The notes beneath the pieces are model-generated. The model made no database searches, was not told where the DNA came from, and saw nothing but the letters and a program-made list of their open reading frames with translations. Positions 31,171-45,397 of a stretch of 64,000 nt of DNA are shown piece by piece; within the stretch, counting starts at the first letter, position 1; each line of letters starts with the position of its first letter. The translations under genes and the position numbers were made by a program. This DNA comes from Onchocerca volvulus (taxonomy: Eukaryota > Nematoda > Chromadorea > Rhabditida > Onchocercidae): NCBI GenBank assembly GCA_000499405.2, contig HG738137.1, forward strand, positions 3,658,001 to 3,722,000, read 5' to 3'.

Positions 31171-34100
31171 TCTTGGAAAGGTGGCTCGATGGTATGAAGT
31201 CACAAAGGTGGCAAATTTCCATCAGATTCCTCATTGTAATCTTTCATCCAAGCTCGTCATCGCATTCATAAAAAAACTCAGCAAAACAGTTGTTAAAGTT
31301 TCTGAGAATTGATATATTTCTTTTGAAAGTTCTTAAGCATCATAGTAAAATTATAAGCGTTAATTAGAAATTAATTGAAAGAAAGAGAACGAATGTTCTT
31401 AAAATAAAAATGGAATCACAAGATCATCCATAAGTTTTTCACCAAAACAAAAAAATATTAAAAACATTGAGGTAAACCGTAATTTCCTAATATAGTCCAT
31501 CCGAAGACATTCTGCTTTATTTTCTCGAAAAAGAAGGAAAATTCTTGCCTTTATACGGACATAATCATTGGTTGGGCATTGGCTGTGCAGTAAAAAAAAA
31601 GTTGCTATATATGTATTTAAAACGAACGAGCCAGGATAACAGAAAGACTTGATTATTATTTCAGGAAAGTGAGATCTGATTATTTTCAGGTTCCTATATC
31701 ATTCTTGGCAATAATTTGCACTAAGAATAAGCTTATTGCGACATATATCAGTACGACATTATCTATTCATCAAAAGGAAAAAAATGACAAAAAAGGCAGT
31801 GAAAATGAAAACGATTCGTTTGCGTAATATTTTGAATTGGAGAAATAATAAATTTCAGTTAAAAAATCCATTACTTCATTTGTCCTACAAAATACTTTTA
31901 AATCATATATATACATCAAAAAAAAAAAGAGAAACGAAACTTTTTTCTTTCATAAAAATGATAATTTGTGATAATCGAAATGACGTAGATTTAGATAAGT
32001 CCAATTGTAAAACTAATCCATATGACTGTAATCGGCCACCTCTATAAAAATACCCAAACCATATAGCTTAATAATTAGTGCAAAACGCAAGTGTTCTGGG
32101 CACATTCACGCAAACTGACAAATGAAAATGTTATTCATTTTTGATCTTGGATTTAGGAATAAATATGGCACAATTTTTATCGCTATTGGCATCTCTCCAG
32201 TTTCATAATCGCCTATTTTTTTTTGTAAACATCAAAAAAAAAAAAACCTGTAACAAGGTAATTAATATAAATTCATATTTGGAGGAAGAGAATTGAAACG
32301 AGCATTTTTTTGTCCTCTTTATTGGTAGTACAAAATGAAACATTACATTAATTCCAGAAAACTGGACAAATAATGTGGTATAACTTCATAAACACATAAA
32401 TAACATCTTAATTATTAATATATCATATTTATTATCATTTAAAAAAAAAATTATTCTACGTGAACTGAAGAATTTCCCTCAACTTCTGATTTTATTTTTG
32501 GATAATCGAAGCCAGTATTATCAAAACAATGGGATGTAAAATAATTTTAATATTGTCCATAACATTTGAAATCACCATGAAATGTTCTAAGATTGGTGCC
32601 TTTTTCATTAACATAATTGGTGTCATTCTGCTCTTTTCTTTAGAATAGATCAGCTGAAAGAGAGGGCACAAATTTGTCTCTCTCAAAAATGCTGCTATTT
32701 TTTAACCATCATTTAAAAAGTCATCTGCAGCACTTTTTTTTTTTTTTTTTTTGAAAGAAAAGTTAAGTGAAGATTTGTGACGGATGGAGAATTGAAATTC
32801 ATTGAAAAAAAAGTCTCAACTTCATATTTTCATGATTTTCCAGTACACATTCATCTTGCTTATTGACGGTGAAAGTCTAGAATCAAAAAATGATTAAAAC
32901 GTCATATCTTCAAATTTCTTAAAAAATTTGATTTAACCAATTGGTTTCTTCTTTTCAGCAAAAGAATCACTGATCTTCAGAATTTCCTAAAATTTTGCTT
33001 TAGCCATAAATCTCAAAAATTTTTGTCAATTGTAAATGTTGGAAAAATTATGAAAATAGTAAATCAATGTTAAAATGCATGACTACTGATGAGAAAAGTG
33101 TGTTCTATTTGATCATCATTTATCATCATGAGAAATGCACAGAAACATGCATTTCACAAAATATTTCACTGCTCTTCTAAACTTACCACTTCAGTTATAT
33201 ATTATTAAAAAGTTTAATCCAATTATACATTCAAGATATGACTTGAGGGCCTTCTCGCTATTTTTCTATAATTCGAAGCTATTTCCATATATACATGCCT
33301 AATATGCTTTCAAATCCATTTATACTTTCCTAAATTGTGAGTTAAAAGAAAAAATGACCCATACAATCAATGAACTAGTAATGATTCCTTCTGATAATTA
33401 ACTTCATCCCATATTACAATATATATACATTAGTTGGCATTTAACAGCTCTGACATTTATTGAAAAAAAAAAAAACGATTAATTTAATAGTTATCAGCTG
33501 ATTAAAAACCTACTGCCTTTAGTGACCTCAACCCATTCTACCAGAAATTAATGAATATATTGATGCAAAGAATAATGGTATCGTATACACTTTTTATGGT
33601 GAGTCTATGAAGTCATTGAATTCGAAAAAGTAATTCATACGACAGGAATATTGCAATTCTGCGAAATTTAAAATGCAAATAATACCTTGCAAACAATGCA
33701 GAAATCTCCAGAAATATGGCTGAAAGTCAAAGTTTCTGAAATTTCCGGAAGCGAATAAATAATTTATGGATTTTACGAAGGATAAGACAGATTATGTAGT
33801 AATGTAAAAGGGAAACACAATGCATCAATGTTCCGAAAAATGGACATTTTAATAATCCACAAAATATGATTAATATATTTTATATTAGCACATCGAGCTG
33901 CTTGTGTTTGAATGAATTCTCAGGACATACAGATGCAAGAACACATCTGCCGGATATAAAAGTTGCGTTTATGTGTAGTGTGTGTTGTGAATGAAAAACA
34001 ATTTCGAATAGTATCGAGAAATAGATGAATTATAATATGTAATATTATCACTAAAATAATATAAGCTCACTAAAATAGTACTCGAAAATATTCGGTTATT

Positions 34101-35589
34101 ATTATCAGTCAATTTACCTAATGTTAACAAAAAAAGAAATGTCCAAAACAATGTCAATAATTGAAATGTTTGACAGATAACGATTTGTAGCAAACGCAAT
34201 GTGTGTATTAATCTCATATTTATACTACCTGAAAAAATTATAATTAATCTGGATATTAGATTAGAAATAAATTATATGAAATGCCATTTCTTCGCGTTAC
34301 TTATTAATCTTAATTTAATTTCTTCTTTTTATATTTTTCCAAGATTTGATACTGCGGCAGCTCAGCAACAAGTGATCTTTTGATTAAAAAAATATTGGTC
34401 TGAGAAAGTTAGGGATGATTAATTATAATAAAGAATTGGAAACTACGAGAACGACCTTTATTACAATAGATGTATAATTATAAAAGCTCTAATTAATTAA
34501 AAAGAAGTGAAAATTCTCAGTTTTTCTGCCGTTACGAAATAATAACAATGATACAATAATTTGTAGCAGTAGGCTTGTGTCATCCTGCATTTAGAGATGA
34601 TAGTTGATTAGGCTCGAACTAACGAACCTCCAAAGTCTCTGATTGATTCTTAACGATGCATACAAATCATTATGATCAGAGTTATTAAATAATCAAATTG
34701 ATAAATAATTTTGGTTAAGAATTAACGCTCGGAGCTAAAACATTTTTAAAATATCTTTTACTAGCTTTTAACTTAGAAATGTACGGGTTATGTTTTTAAA
34801 TTTCTTCAAAACCTTTAAATTCTAAAATAATAATGATACAGTTGTAAAATAAAAATGATAATTAATAGAAAAAATTAGAAAGGAATTATGGAAGAGCATG
34901 GCAATTATTATTATCATGATAGTGATAGTAGCAATCAAAGCAGGGCCAATTTTAGTTTATAGTCAAGCAAAAAATATTGTAAAAAGATAAAGATCATAAG
35001 CGGTCATGATAACCATTAATATGGAGGCATAACAGAGGGACATGTTACTGGCATGAGCATGTGTGCACTGTTAAAAGCACCAAATGCTGGCTTAGGGAAT
35101 AAGAAATACTTTGAAATTCTTAAAACTTTGAAATAATTATTAAGATAAAGATAATCATTAAAAAATTGAGGTTAAGAATTATTAGAAATAATGTGAGGCT
35201 AATAGAGTAGATTTTTCAGCTAAATCATTTTTCAAGAACTTTTCTCATCAAATTATATGTTTCGAGTATAAGCTTCAGGAGGTATATTATAATTTAAAAA
35301 AAAAAAATGAAATACTGGCTTAATTTATATTACCATAATTATTTATGATTAAGCAAAGTTCTTCAGCATAATTCGTCTCAATTTTACTGAAGCACTGAGA
35401 GATCAAGACAAGTTTACAAAGATAGTATTTCTTGTAAAGTGAGATTTACTAGACTTATCTTATCATTTACTGATAATTTTACTCTTTTATGCTTATACAA
35501 TTAAGTTGCACTAACTTATTTATTTACGGCAGTGTCGCATATGAAACTTATTACTCATCGAAAGTTAACTATGAGTTATAACAAATATA

Positions 35590-35900
35590 TGTTAATAAAA
35601 GAGAGAGGAGCGGGGGACATTAATCAAACAGAGGTGACACCGGAATAAAGTCAAATAGGGAGGGTGATAATAATCGAGTGGAGGTGACACCCACCCGAAA
35701 CAGAACAGGTCGAATCAATAGGTCGCTTGACCAACGAAACAGCAGAAAGAGCATTCATTGCTTATGCGTGCGTAGCGCTTCCATTACGATGACGACGTCG
35801 CTAACACTATCAACAAATCATTTTACACAGTTCTAGTTTACAAGGACAGCTGCACTTTGTGTTCGAATGATCGAATCACTCGCAAGTCTTCCCTCTTCTA
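35590..35900. promoter_or_regulatory. GC-richer island with repeated GAGGTGACACC
   Basis: In an otherwise AT-rich desert this block is visibly GC-richer. It contains GAGGTGACACC at 35631-35641 and again at 35681-35691 (50-bp period). A CG-rich segment around 35765-35800 (TGCGTGCGTAGCGC, GACGACGTCGC) includes a GACGTC palindrome. No convincing reading frame was found. A regulatory element is possible; I have no direct evidence of function. Confidence 0.3.
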
Positions 35901-35914
35901 CATGTATCTATAAA

Positions 35915-35999
35915 TGTGTGTGTATGTGGATGTGTGTGGGTGTGTGTGAGTGTGTGTGGGTTATGTGGGTGTATGTGGGTGTGAATGTATGTGGGTGTA
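35915..35999. repeat. degenerate (TG)n / TGTGGG repeat
   Basis: About 85 bp of TGTG, TGTGGG and TGTATGTGGG units on the plus strand. The open frame across it on the minus strand gives a His/Thr/Pro run that is a by-product of the repeat. Confidence 0.9.
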
Positions 36000-38900
36000 C
36001 TTAAGAAATAGTAGCCAAATACCCAATACTGGATCAACGCATCTTGACGAAATGCCTCAGTAAGCGCCACTGGTAGATAATTTAACAGATACTTTCCGCC
36101 AAAGTCTTTCATCCTCAGGAAATCAGAAAGTTCGAATAATAAGGAAAAAATAGAGCAATCAACAAAGTTCAGCAAAACCATAAGTGCTAAATTTTTCGAC
36201 TTTATCGTACGATTCATTCTTTTCGGTCTATTTTTGATCCGGTTGAGAAAATTGGCTGCAGATTCATGACTGAGTAAGATCTCTGCGATTGTCGAAAGAA
36301 TTGAAGAAGTATTTCTACAGAAGTATCACAATAGTTTCTCCTGCTGATTTTCCTGTCTTAAGTGACACTCAAACTCTATTAAGATTGAAGTGATCTTCTA
36401 ATAGTAAAACGTTGGAATATTCACTTCTTTGAGTAGGCACTTCAATACAGGTTGTCAAGTTTGCATGTAACTATGCCTTTAAGCACTGCAAAAATACTTC
36501 TATAAATTGGTGTTTTGAATGTTGCTGATCTATATATATGTCTGCCTTTGTGGTACTTTGAAATCATTTAAGCTTATTTGAGTTGAAGAAATAAAATCAT
36601 AAAAGCCTTATCTTCACTTCAGTAAAAGTCTAGAAAACTGAACAAATTTTAATAACGTCGTATTATTTATTTCGCTTCAAAATATTAGTAACATTTTAGT
36701 TTCATTGAAAAATATCAGAAAAATCTTTGACACGAGCCACTTTTGACGTTCTCAGAAAGGTTTAAATTTGATCTGAAAATATAAAAGAACTTTTATGCTA
36801 AAAAATTTAAAGTACATTTTAGGAATTAATCTTTATCGATAAAATGTTAATCATTGATCAATTAGGAATTTTGCTATTTTTGAAGAAATGTAGATTTTTG
36901 TAATGATGAAAATAATTCATTTCTCTAATGTAAATTTCTATTATTACAAAAAATTCAAAAATAAAAACTTGAAGTGATAGCCCCCGCCTCGCAGTAGATT
37001 CTCAAGAAGGAAGAATTAGTTATTTGCATCATTACTTGAAATGAAGCAATCCAAATGCAGCGTTATTGCAACATGAACTCTCGAGCTCTTTCTCGAGAAA
37101 TTATCATTCACATTTTCGTTGAAATCAGAAAGAAACATCTTCATCCATCATTACTATATAACAGCTGGCCAACAGCTTTTCTCTCATTATCGCAAAATTT
37201 ACGTCTATAGACATGGGCAGAAGCGATATATGCCATATATATGACAAAGGAGAACTATTGATACTGAATTGCCTCAGAATTGTTTTACTTTAGAAGAAAA
37301 AAGTTTTAAGCTTTTAAGGATTATTGAAGGCAAACATATGCTGCAATGGAACAAAAGTTCTACCAAGTAATATGAAACTGAATTGTTTAAAATGAATGCT
37401 ATAACAAATCGTCAATGACAAAATATAAGTTAACTATCAATCTTGTCAAATATAAAGTTTTCATAAAATGGAAGTTTAGAATTATGCTGTAAATCAGTAA
37501 ATTCAATAAGTTTGAAATTAACAAAACATATACTAAAATATTAAAATTAATGTGTGAATGCAATATTTGTTTTCATTACTAAATTCATTCATTATTTTTT
37601 CAAGATTGGCGAAAGCCATATTCAGTTGCATATTTTTTTCAGTAAAAAAAAAACTGAAAATTCTATTTAAATTCTATTTAATTACATTTAAAAAGAATTG
37701 TATTTTGAGAACAAACTTATATATCTCAAAATCCCCGGGATCCAAGAATTACTGATCACAGTGCAAATTTTGCTGCACTGAAAATTATAGATCAATAATT
37801 GCATTACTAGTAATTCTGATATGAGGCAGATAGTTATGACACCTTAAATGTTGGCAAATAGAGAATTATTCAACTATAAAGTATTTTATCACATAGTATT
37901 GATAATTTAAATCTCGCTAACTATTATTCATAAATTTTCTATGACTGTTCATACATCTCGCTCTACCTATTAATTATCGGTGAACTTAAATTTAAATTTT
38001 GACTTCATATTAATTTGTTTCTCTTCATATAACAAAAAATTCTTGTAGGTTAGTATTTTTAAGAAATAATACGAGAAATTTATTGTGAAATAGTGAAATA
38101 TATTGTACTTTAAAGCCTGTATTAAGATGAAACAGAACATTATGGGATGATTTTCATATTCTACTTCAGAAAAAAATAGGAGATTAGAAAAGTATTAAGG
38201 AATGTTATCATAAAAAAATAGTTAATTTATTGAATCATTTTTATGCCGATTTATAATAATTAATTTATTTTTATTATGACATTATTTTTAAAAAACTTAA
38301 GCTAAAAAAATTAAATGAATGAGTACTTATTTCCAGTCTTCTGAATCTTGGAATAGATTAAAATCTAAGACTAGGAATTAACGACCAGAACTCATATCTT
38401 TTTTTTTAAATTTTAATAGCCCAATTAGGTCAATTTACAAATTGAATTGAACAAAACTTAAATATAAATTTACTGTAGATTGAATTACGCACTGTTGCAA
38501 ATTTGTAAAAATATTACGGAACATAAAAAAAAGTAATGATTTAGAGCAAATCGCTTGAATCTTTCTTGTCAAAAGCAAAAAAGCTTACGAAACATTCTAG
38601 CAATACATGTTCTCTTCAAGGTGCTTTTTGACAAAGAAGTTTAAACAGTCTGTTCCAAATCATAACTTTTTCTTGCATTTCACAATTTCAAAAATTTTTT
38701 ACTAAGAAAAACAGTTCTCGTTTCGAAAGTCTGAGATAATAATCAGAAAAGTACAAACTCAAATACATCGACTGAATAAATTATCACAATCGTGAATCGT
38801 GAATAGTGAAATTTGTGATTAAAAGTTAACCTTTTACCAGTAAATGAAAAATATTAATTATGTACTGACTCGGAATAATCACCATGAAATAATAAATTGA

Positions 38901-39101
38901 AAAAGCTTCCATAAAAGGTAAAAAGGCTGAGCTTATTAAAATCATGTAATAGCCTATTAGTATTCAGATTTCGAGTGAAGAATAATAAAATATGCATGGA
39001 TCTTTAGTTACCCCTTGATTTCACATTTCTATAATATTACCACTTTGTTATGCTAAATTAAGCATAAAGTTCCTGCATAAGCCATGATAACTTTGAAAAA
39101 T

Positions 39102-39167
39102 AACTTCATCATAAACTTTCATCGAATTCATTTAGGATGAATTCGATGAAAGTTTATTTATGAAGTT
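39102..39167. repeat. near-perfect palindrome (long hairpin)
   Basis: The 21-nt arm at 39111-39131 (starts ATAAACTTTC, ends GAATTCAT) is exactly complementary to 39137-39157, separated by a 5-nt loop TTAGG. After a small bulge the stem continues for 8 bp (AACTTCAT with ATGAAGTT), for about 29 paired bases. The loop is too short for a classical microRNA precursor. A miniature element or gene-conversion palindrome is possible. Confidence 0.85.
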
Positions 39168-39399
39168 CGGAACAAAAATTTTTTTTTGAAAAAAAAACCT
39201 TCAATGGAATATCGAATCTGAATTCAGTCGGTGAGACAATCTTCTTCATCAAACATTAACTTGTTAGAAATTAAGAAGAAGTTGATAAATGTTCTAGAAG
39301 CCTTTCTCAACCCAGCTCTCTTAATGGTTCGTCGTTATCAATAAAGGATGTATCTCCAAGGTGGGAAGATGACTGACTGACTAAAGTCGATTAGAAGAA

Positions 39400-39790
39400 G
39401 AAACGATCGGTGGTGGTTCCTCGATTAGTTCCATCCTTTTTTCATTCTTGCAGTGATGTGACGTCTTCCATTCGATTGTCCGCTGTTGTCGTTGTCCTCA
39501 AAGATTTTAAACAAAACAAAAAGTATGTGTTTTATCATTTGGGGTGTTCCTTTATATCAACTGCATCACTTCCATCAACAATAATTGTAAGGCACCTGCC
39601 TTCCGCCCCTCCTATCATCGCCAAATGTAAAACATACAGTACCCCTTCCACAGCATCCCTCCCTCCGCATCCCATTCGAACCGTATTATGCATTACATAA
39701 ACCAAAACAGTGTCACACCACCTGTCCCTTACCTTTCCCCGCCTTGTCCCCACGCATTCCTACCACCACCCCCACCTATGCCTTTTAACC
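39400..39790. other. C-rich, GC-elevated patch
   Basis: The plus strand is C-rich (CCGCCCCTCC, CCACCACCCCCACC, TTTCCCCGCC) and frames are open on both strands (39410-39700 plus, 39535-39753 minus). The overlapping translations look like composition artefacts and match no known domain. It could be a regulatory island or a decayed exon. Confidence 0.3.
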
Positions 39791-42700
39791 AATCCAACCT
39801 CTTCTTTATACCATGTCCGTTATCTTTCTAAATAACCAGATATATTCATTCTTTTTTTCGAATAATTGCCAAACATCAACCGGTCGAAGTTTTTCAAAAA
39901 AAAAGTTCCTCTTCGCTCACAATAATTTTGCTCTCTGAGCACAACTGATCTATGAGCTTTTGTACTTTATTTCAGAAAAGGAATCATCATAGAACAAACT
40001 TTGATTGGCTAATCAACACTTGCAGCAGTTAAATCCATTGTAGTAAGATTACAGAAAAAAACTGACAAGATTTATATGTTTGTTTAAGAGGGAAATTAAA
40101 GAGCGAAAATTCAGTCTGGTAAATAAATTCTTTCGTCTTTTCTTCCATTAAGTTTATCAACCTGTCACTTTTCGGGTATTTTCATAATTTATAAACTTTA
40201 GATACATGAATAAAGTGTATATTCACTTGATGTCACTCATTATTCCTTGTCATTCAGGAAATTAAATCCGATTCATTTTCAGTCTCGAGATATACTCCAG
40301 TGACTATATTAATATTCTCAATTAAATCTGTTGCACCTCAAAGAGATTGAAGTTTTTTTCGAAGAATAAGAAATTAATAGAAATGTGAAATTTATCAGTT
40401 TCGCAATGTTCAGAAATACACAAAGAATGGACAAAAAAACAAAGAAAATTCGTAGTAGTGATATTCGCGAGAACATTATGAATGAAATGAATGAATACAG
40501 CAAAATATTAAAAACATGCTTAAGACTTGAAGATTAATTGACAGAACGAAAATATATGAAAGAAAAATTTTATTAGCTTTAGGAAATATAAATCTAATTT
40601 AGATTTGTCCTTTTTTTGAACGAATAAAATTTTACATATAGAAGTAAGCGCGTTTGAAAATCTTTGAAAATCCCGGAACTATAATAAGTAGAATATAATT
40701 TAGAAGTTAGAAAAAGAGTCTCAATGAAACTGATAAATTATCGTCATTCTCCTTATATAATGCTAATTACAAATTTTAGGTTGTGAAATTTTTTGGCTGG
40801 TGCGAAGTGCAACTAATTGAATTATAAACAATGATGGACCGATAAATCTAAATTGAAACTAATTTACAACTGAAAAAAAAACTCTGATAAATAGAATGGA
40901 GAAATTTTGTTACAAAAAGCTACATGAAAAATGAAAATAAAAAATTATAAGATACTTTGTAATTCCATGTTTAATTACAAGTCTTAATTGTGCGAATAAA
41001 GAATAGTATTGAGAGATGATCAATCTCTATAGATTTAACCAAAATTCTTCAAAACGAATTTAAAAGGCGTCTCAAATGGTTGCTCTGGTCATCGAAGCCA
41101 AATTCTTTGCTATTTATGGATTCTTTAAAGATTTTGAACTTCGAAAAGATATTGTACACATTTTGTGGTAGAAATTTTTCATTTAACGAACGCGCATAAT
41201 GTTTTTTCAACTGAATAATATTGATATTACATAGTATCACATTATTATTGCATCCCAGAAATATTATGCAATTGATCACAAATTAACCATAGAACTTCAA
41301 AAAAATCGTATATATCATATACGCATACGGTACATACATAAAATAAAGTGGTAATTGTAGAAATTTTCGGATGTTCAACTAAGAAACAAAATTGTACATG
41401 AAATGCATCTTTGTTTTTTAATTTTTAAACAAACAAAAACAAAAGTATTTCATTGACCTGTAAGAAAGATTTTCACAAAGTAGAAAGATTTATGCAAAAC
41501 TGTAAAAAAGGGAGGAAAAGTGGAGAGAAAGTAGAATAAAATATCTTTTTTCTGAAAATACGGAAATAATAGGCATACTAATTATTATTCAAAATATTAA
41601 GAAACTCATTCATCTATCCAATGTCTTCCGAATAATGAAGCTAAGTGATTCTGTGCAATACTTTAACAATTGATCTTCAGACAGAAATGTTTACTTGATT
41701 TTGCTAATAGGCGCTTGAATAAAGACCTATTAGCTTTTCACAGATCAAGTTAACAACCCATAAGTTTGTTTTCTGGATGAGGAAACTATGATAGCGGAAT
41801 TTTTTTTTCATTTTCGCTAAAATGTGTCACATAGAAGCATTCATGCATAAGATATGAAGATAATTAGTGTTATATTTATCCAACTATTCGCATTGTATAA
41901 TTTATACGCTAAGTTATGCTCCAAGATGAACTGGACTCCAAATATATCGCAAAGACGGATGAAAATCATTTCTTGTAATAATCATAACAATCATCGTAAG
42001 TTATGGTAATATATTCAATATTGTATGAAGATGCAATTTCTTTCTTCTATGCTGTTATTTAACATAAGTACCAAAAATAATAACATCGGCTTATTTTTTT
42101 CATAGCAGCTTGAATCGTTAAAAAAATAAAAACAAGCATGAAATCGTTGCCTAACTTTTCTCCTCATTTACCAAAAATTTCGGTTTTTTGATACAGTTCA
42201 CTTTAATCTATCTCCGAAATAGTTATTGAGATTTGGTGCTAACTCTAGGAATTATGACGTCTTCTCGACAGTCATTATTTCTCTGATCATTAATTAGTTT
42301 TTTCTATCTATCCATCCATCCGTTCATCGTTCTATCCTATGTTAAATTGAAAAAAGTATATTAAATACGACAAAAACCAAAAATATCCTATTGAAAACAC
42401 GAAAATTTTCATTTACTAAAATATTTCATCTTCTTTTTGATTCATTAAAATGTTGCTTTTATCAATACGAAAATACAAAATGGCAGAAATATCGAAAGCA
42501 AATTATTTCGAAAGAGAGAAAAAGGTATAAAATTCGATGCGTTTCGAGGACATGCTGATGGTATGGCTGATCAAGATACATTTGACAAATGTACTCTCCT
42601 GGTGTCACTAAAAGTACATTCTTGCCTACCACAAGAAATCTACAAAAATTCATCCAATTATATAACCAACAAGGTTGTTAAAATCACGAAAAGGAATTAC

Positions 42701-45166
42701 CAACACATCATTAGGCACATTTTGCAATATTAATATTAATAAAATGAATAAATAAATAATAATAACAATAAAGATACAAATAATGCAATATTGTTAGTTC
42801 AACCATGCAATTTGAAATTCTGTCAATCTGATTATGTCGCCAAAATAATAATGAAAAGGCATAAAATTCAGTATGTAATTACAAGAAAGCATGAAAGATC
42901 TGTTTAAGACATCGTAATAAATGAAGACAAATCACACAGGAACAATTTGTATAGTATTAAACTCGATATGAAGATCGAAAATGAGATTAAACGAAATTTC
43001 AAGAACTACAAAAGATTTCATGGCTTGCAAAAAAGATTTTTTCAGTATCCAACTCGTTCTCAACCAGATGTCCGTATTTTGAAATTTCGGGAACGAAATG
43101 ATCTTCTTGCGATCATACACCAAGGGTTTGAAAATCACAAAAAGACGATGAAGTGGGCCAGTAGTTGGCCGTTTCTTTTTCTGAGAGTGAACTATTTACT
43201 TTATTTGCTTCGTATTTTTTATTGTTAATCGAACTTCGTGATTATTTTATCTGAAAATTTCAGGAAACAAATATTTTATTAATAGCTCTGTGTATGCTAA
43301 AGCGATCACTGAATCTCTTAACAGTCCAAGTTATAACTTCTAATTAAAGTTAAAAAGTTTAAATACTGAAGTTCTGAATATACATTTTTTAATTCAGAAT
43401 GAAGTTAGAAATACAGCAACTGCTCGTCACATAAAGAATCATAGAACCATTGTTATTTTTCTGAGCTACAATCTTTTTGGTTCATTTTTACATAGAAATT
43501 GGCAACTCAATGAAAAAACGAATTAAAATAATTAGATCCAAATCAGTTTTTTTTCAGTTTTGAAATATAAAATGTAATTTAAATTGAACAATTTAGGGCA
43601 ATTTCGGTACAAAGTATTTACTGTCCAAAATTATTCCATTCTACTCATTCTTACATGCACTATTTTAATACATGATGATACTTTTGTCGATTGTTTTCAT
43701 TCAATTTGAAACTTTTCGCTCTCCTCTTTTATTGAATGAAAGGGAAAGTTCCAGTTTGAAATTTGACAGTGAGTTTTATCAAATATATTTCTGATCATAG
43801 GAAATAATACCAACAATAATAGTTTCAAAGTGGACAGAAAATAAAAATAGTCGATGACAATAAATCAGAACAAGAAAAGACTGATTATCCAAGTCGGTAA
43901 CAAATTTGTTAGTATCGACAGGTATCAAAAACATCCTATGAAGTAGAACAAGAAAACTGATAATTTTGATATTATGGTGCTTTCCCCTGCATTGAGATGA
44001 CAATATTATCACAGAGCAGATAGTTTCTGGAAATAAGCAAAAAACTGTGAAGATTACTGTAAAATGATCATTGATTAATCTGTTTGTGTATGATTTCATC
44101 ATAAACACTGGTTCCAAAATCTCGTGATAAGTCAACAATTCTTATTTAATAGATCTTAATTAATTACAAATAAATTCGCAGTAACTTCGGCTAAAATGAA
44201 ATTACACAAGTGGTTGCTTCAACATTCTAATGTCCATTTTCTTCTCTTCAGTTATCTTGCATGGTTTGATTTTATTAAAAAACGTTCCCAACTAAAAGAT
44301 AATTAGAGAATAGAATCAATTTCATTGCTAAGTAATAGAATTCTTTACTTTGAAAAATCTTTTGGTACTACGAATTTGAGAACTCTTGGATTTTCTCTTG
44401 CTTAATTCCAATGAAATTTTTAATTGCAGAAAAAAGATCGACAAAAGAATTTTTTTATTATTAAAAAACTAATTTATTTGTCTGAAACATTCATTTCAAT
44501 ATTTTGATGACAACATAAAGAGTAAGTAATGTGAAGAAACAGGAACAAACCATGTAAGAGTGAAAAGGAAAGAGAAAGGAAAACGCTGAAGGAAAGATTG
44601 CGAGTATTCACGCCTTCTTGCTCGATTGAAAAGTACAACTTTTTTAATGACATAAATTTAGTAAACAGCAAATCATAGAGAGAAAAGTGTCTATGCGTTG
44701 TTTTCTATTCGTCATTCTCATATTGAACTGAAAGGACAGAATTTCCTATGAGTTTATTGTCTTGCAATGTAAGATTAATGACAGATAATTAGTTAGATTT
44801 TCCTTATGCAACAAAACTCTTGAGAACTTGTTGAAAAAAAAAAAATGTCGCAGGGCAAGTACCATTCATTTGTGAAATTGTGGAGAAGTAACAATAATCT
44901 TTGATGGCATTCATTCGGAAAATTTACATTGGATCCTCGTTCTAACGTGACATATCTAGTTACGACGTCAAATTTTTCCATGTTTATGTAAAAATACCAC
45001 TTTTCATTTTGGACACAAAATAAAAATGAGTTCTGCAAAAATCATGAAATAAGGCCTGACACTTGGAATTATTTCATTCTTCAATGAATTGGCTGCTGAT
45101 GTCCCGATAATTTTGTCAGAATTTTATGGAATAAAAAGGGAAGAGTAACCCTTGCCTGAAAGCGAA

Positions 45167-45397
45167 TTATTTTTTCCATTTATTTTTGTCAAATTGATCA
45201 TGCATATCAAACAAATCGATGTTCAATGCGGTGCTAGTTACGGTGCTCGATTTTAATTTACGTATTATTCCCTGTCTCTCTCTTTTCAACCTTTGTAACG
45301 CCCATTTTCTCGTCCTTTTTCTACTCTTTGGACATTCACAATTCAATACTGACAAATTGATATAGTTTAATAAAATGTGAACTAAAAGCAATTTCAT
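45167..45397 (-). CDS. candidate small secreted basic peptide, unknown family
   Basis: A 76-residue frame. It starts MKLLLVHILLNYINLSVL, a plausible signal peptide ending near Cys20, followed by a strongly basic section, CECPKSRKRTRKWALQRLKR, with several dibasic sites, and a tail ending DKNKWKK. An acceptor-like CCTGTTTCAG ends 31 nt upstream of the ATG (exon start 45428), as at the other genes here. The Arg-rich composition differs from the surrounding AT-driven frames. I do not recognise a family; processing into a peptide is inference. An open frame of this length can arise by chance at this base composition, so reality is uncertain. Confidence 0.3.
   Translation of the reverse strand: MKLLLVHILLNYINLSVLNCECPKSRKRTRKWALQRLKRERQGIIRKLKSSTVTSTALNIDLFDMHDQFDKNKWKK

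Larger units (their letters stand above)
21984..35589. other. long gene-poor region upstream of hmbx-1
   Basis: No gene is recognised in about 13.6 kb. Open frames are short and have the F/I/K/N/L bias of AT-rich noise. The most coding-like piece is on the minus strand at 23757-24014 (MSTTNSTDTPFGKENK...), which could end in a donor DVG/GTATATTT and be preceded by an acceptor-like TTTATCAG near 24050; I cannot connect it to anything. Simple repeats and palindromes in this stretch are listed separately. Position suggests distal regulatory sequence of the homeobox gene, which is inference only. Confidence 0.45.
35590..45160. other. gene-poor region, no protein gene recognised
   Basis: About 9.6 kb of AT-rich sequence. 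The longest open frames (35876-36217 minus, which reads through a TG repeat; 43779-44138 minus; 42947-43228 plus, which is also open on the other strand) match no family I know and are about as long as expected by chance at this base composition. The stretch contains the island at 35590-35900, the TG repeat, the palindrome at 39102 and the C-rich patch at 39400, each listed separately. Confidence 0.45.

Noticed and set aside
31736..32047. 103-residue plus-strand Lys-rich frame
   Set aside because: Composition is what poly-A-rich DNA encodes; length is within chance expectation and no motif is visible.
35876..36217. 113-residue minus-strand frame with His/Thr/Pro-rich end
   Set aside because: Nearly a third of it is translation of the TG microsatellite and it has no recognisable domain.
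37733..37743. CCCCGGGATCC resembling a cloning polylinker
   Set aside because: It differs from the common vector sequence and the flanks are ordinary AT-rich genomic sequence, so chance is likelier than vector contamination.
39535..39753. 72-residue minus-strand frame in the C-rich patch
   Set aside because: Frames are open on both strands because stops are rare in C-rich DNA; the translation is compositional.
43779..44138. 119-residue minus-strand hydrophobic frame
   Set aside because: About one open frame of this length is expected by chance at this base composition; there is no family match and no nearby acceptor of note.
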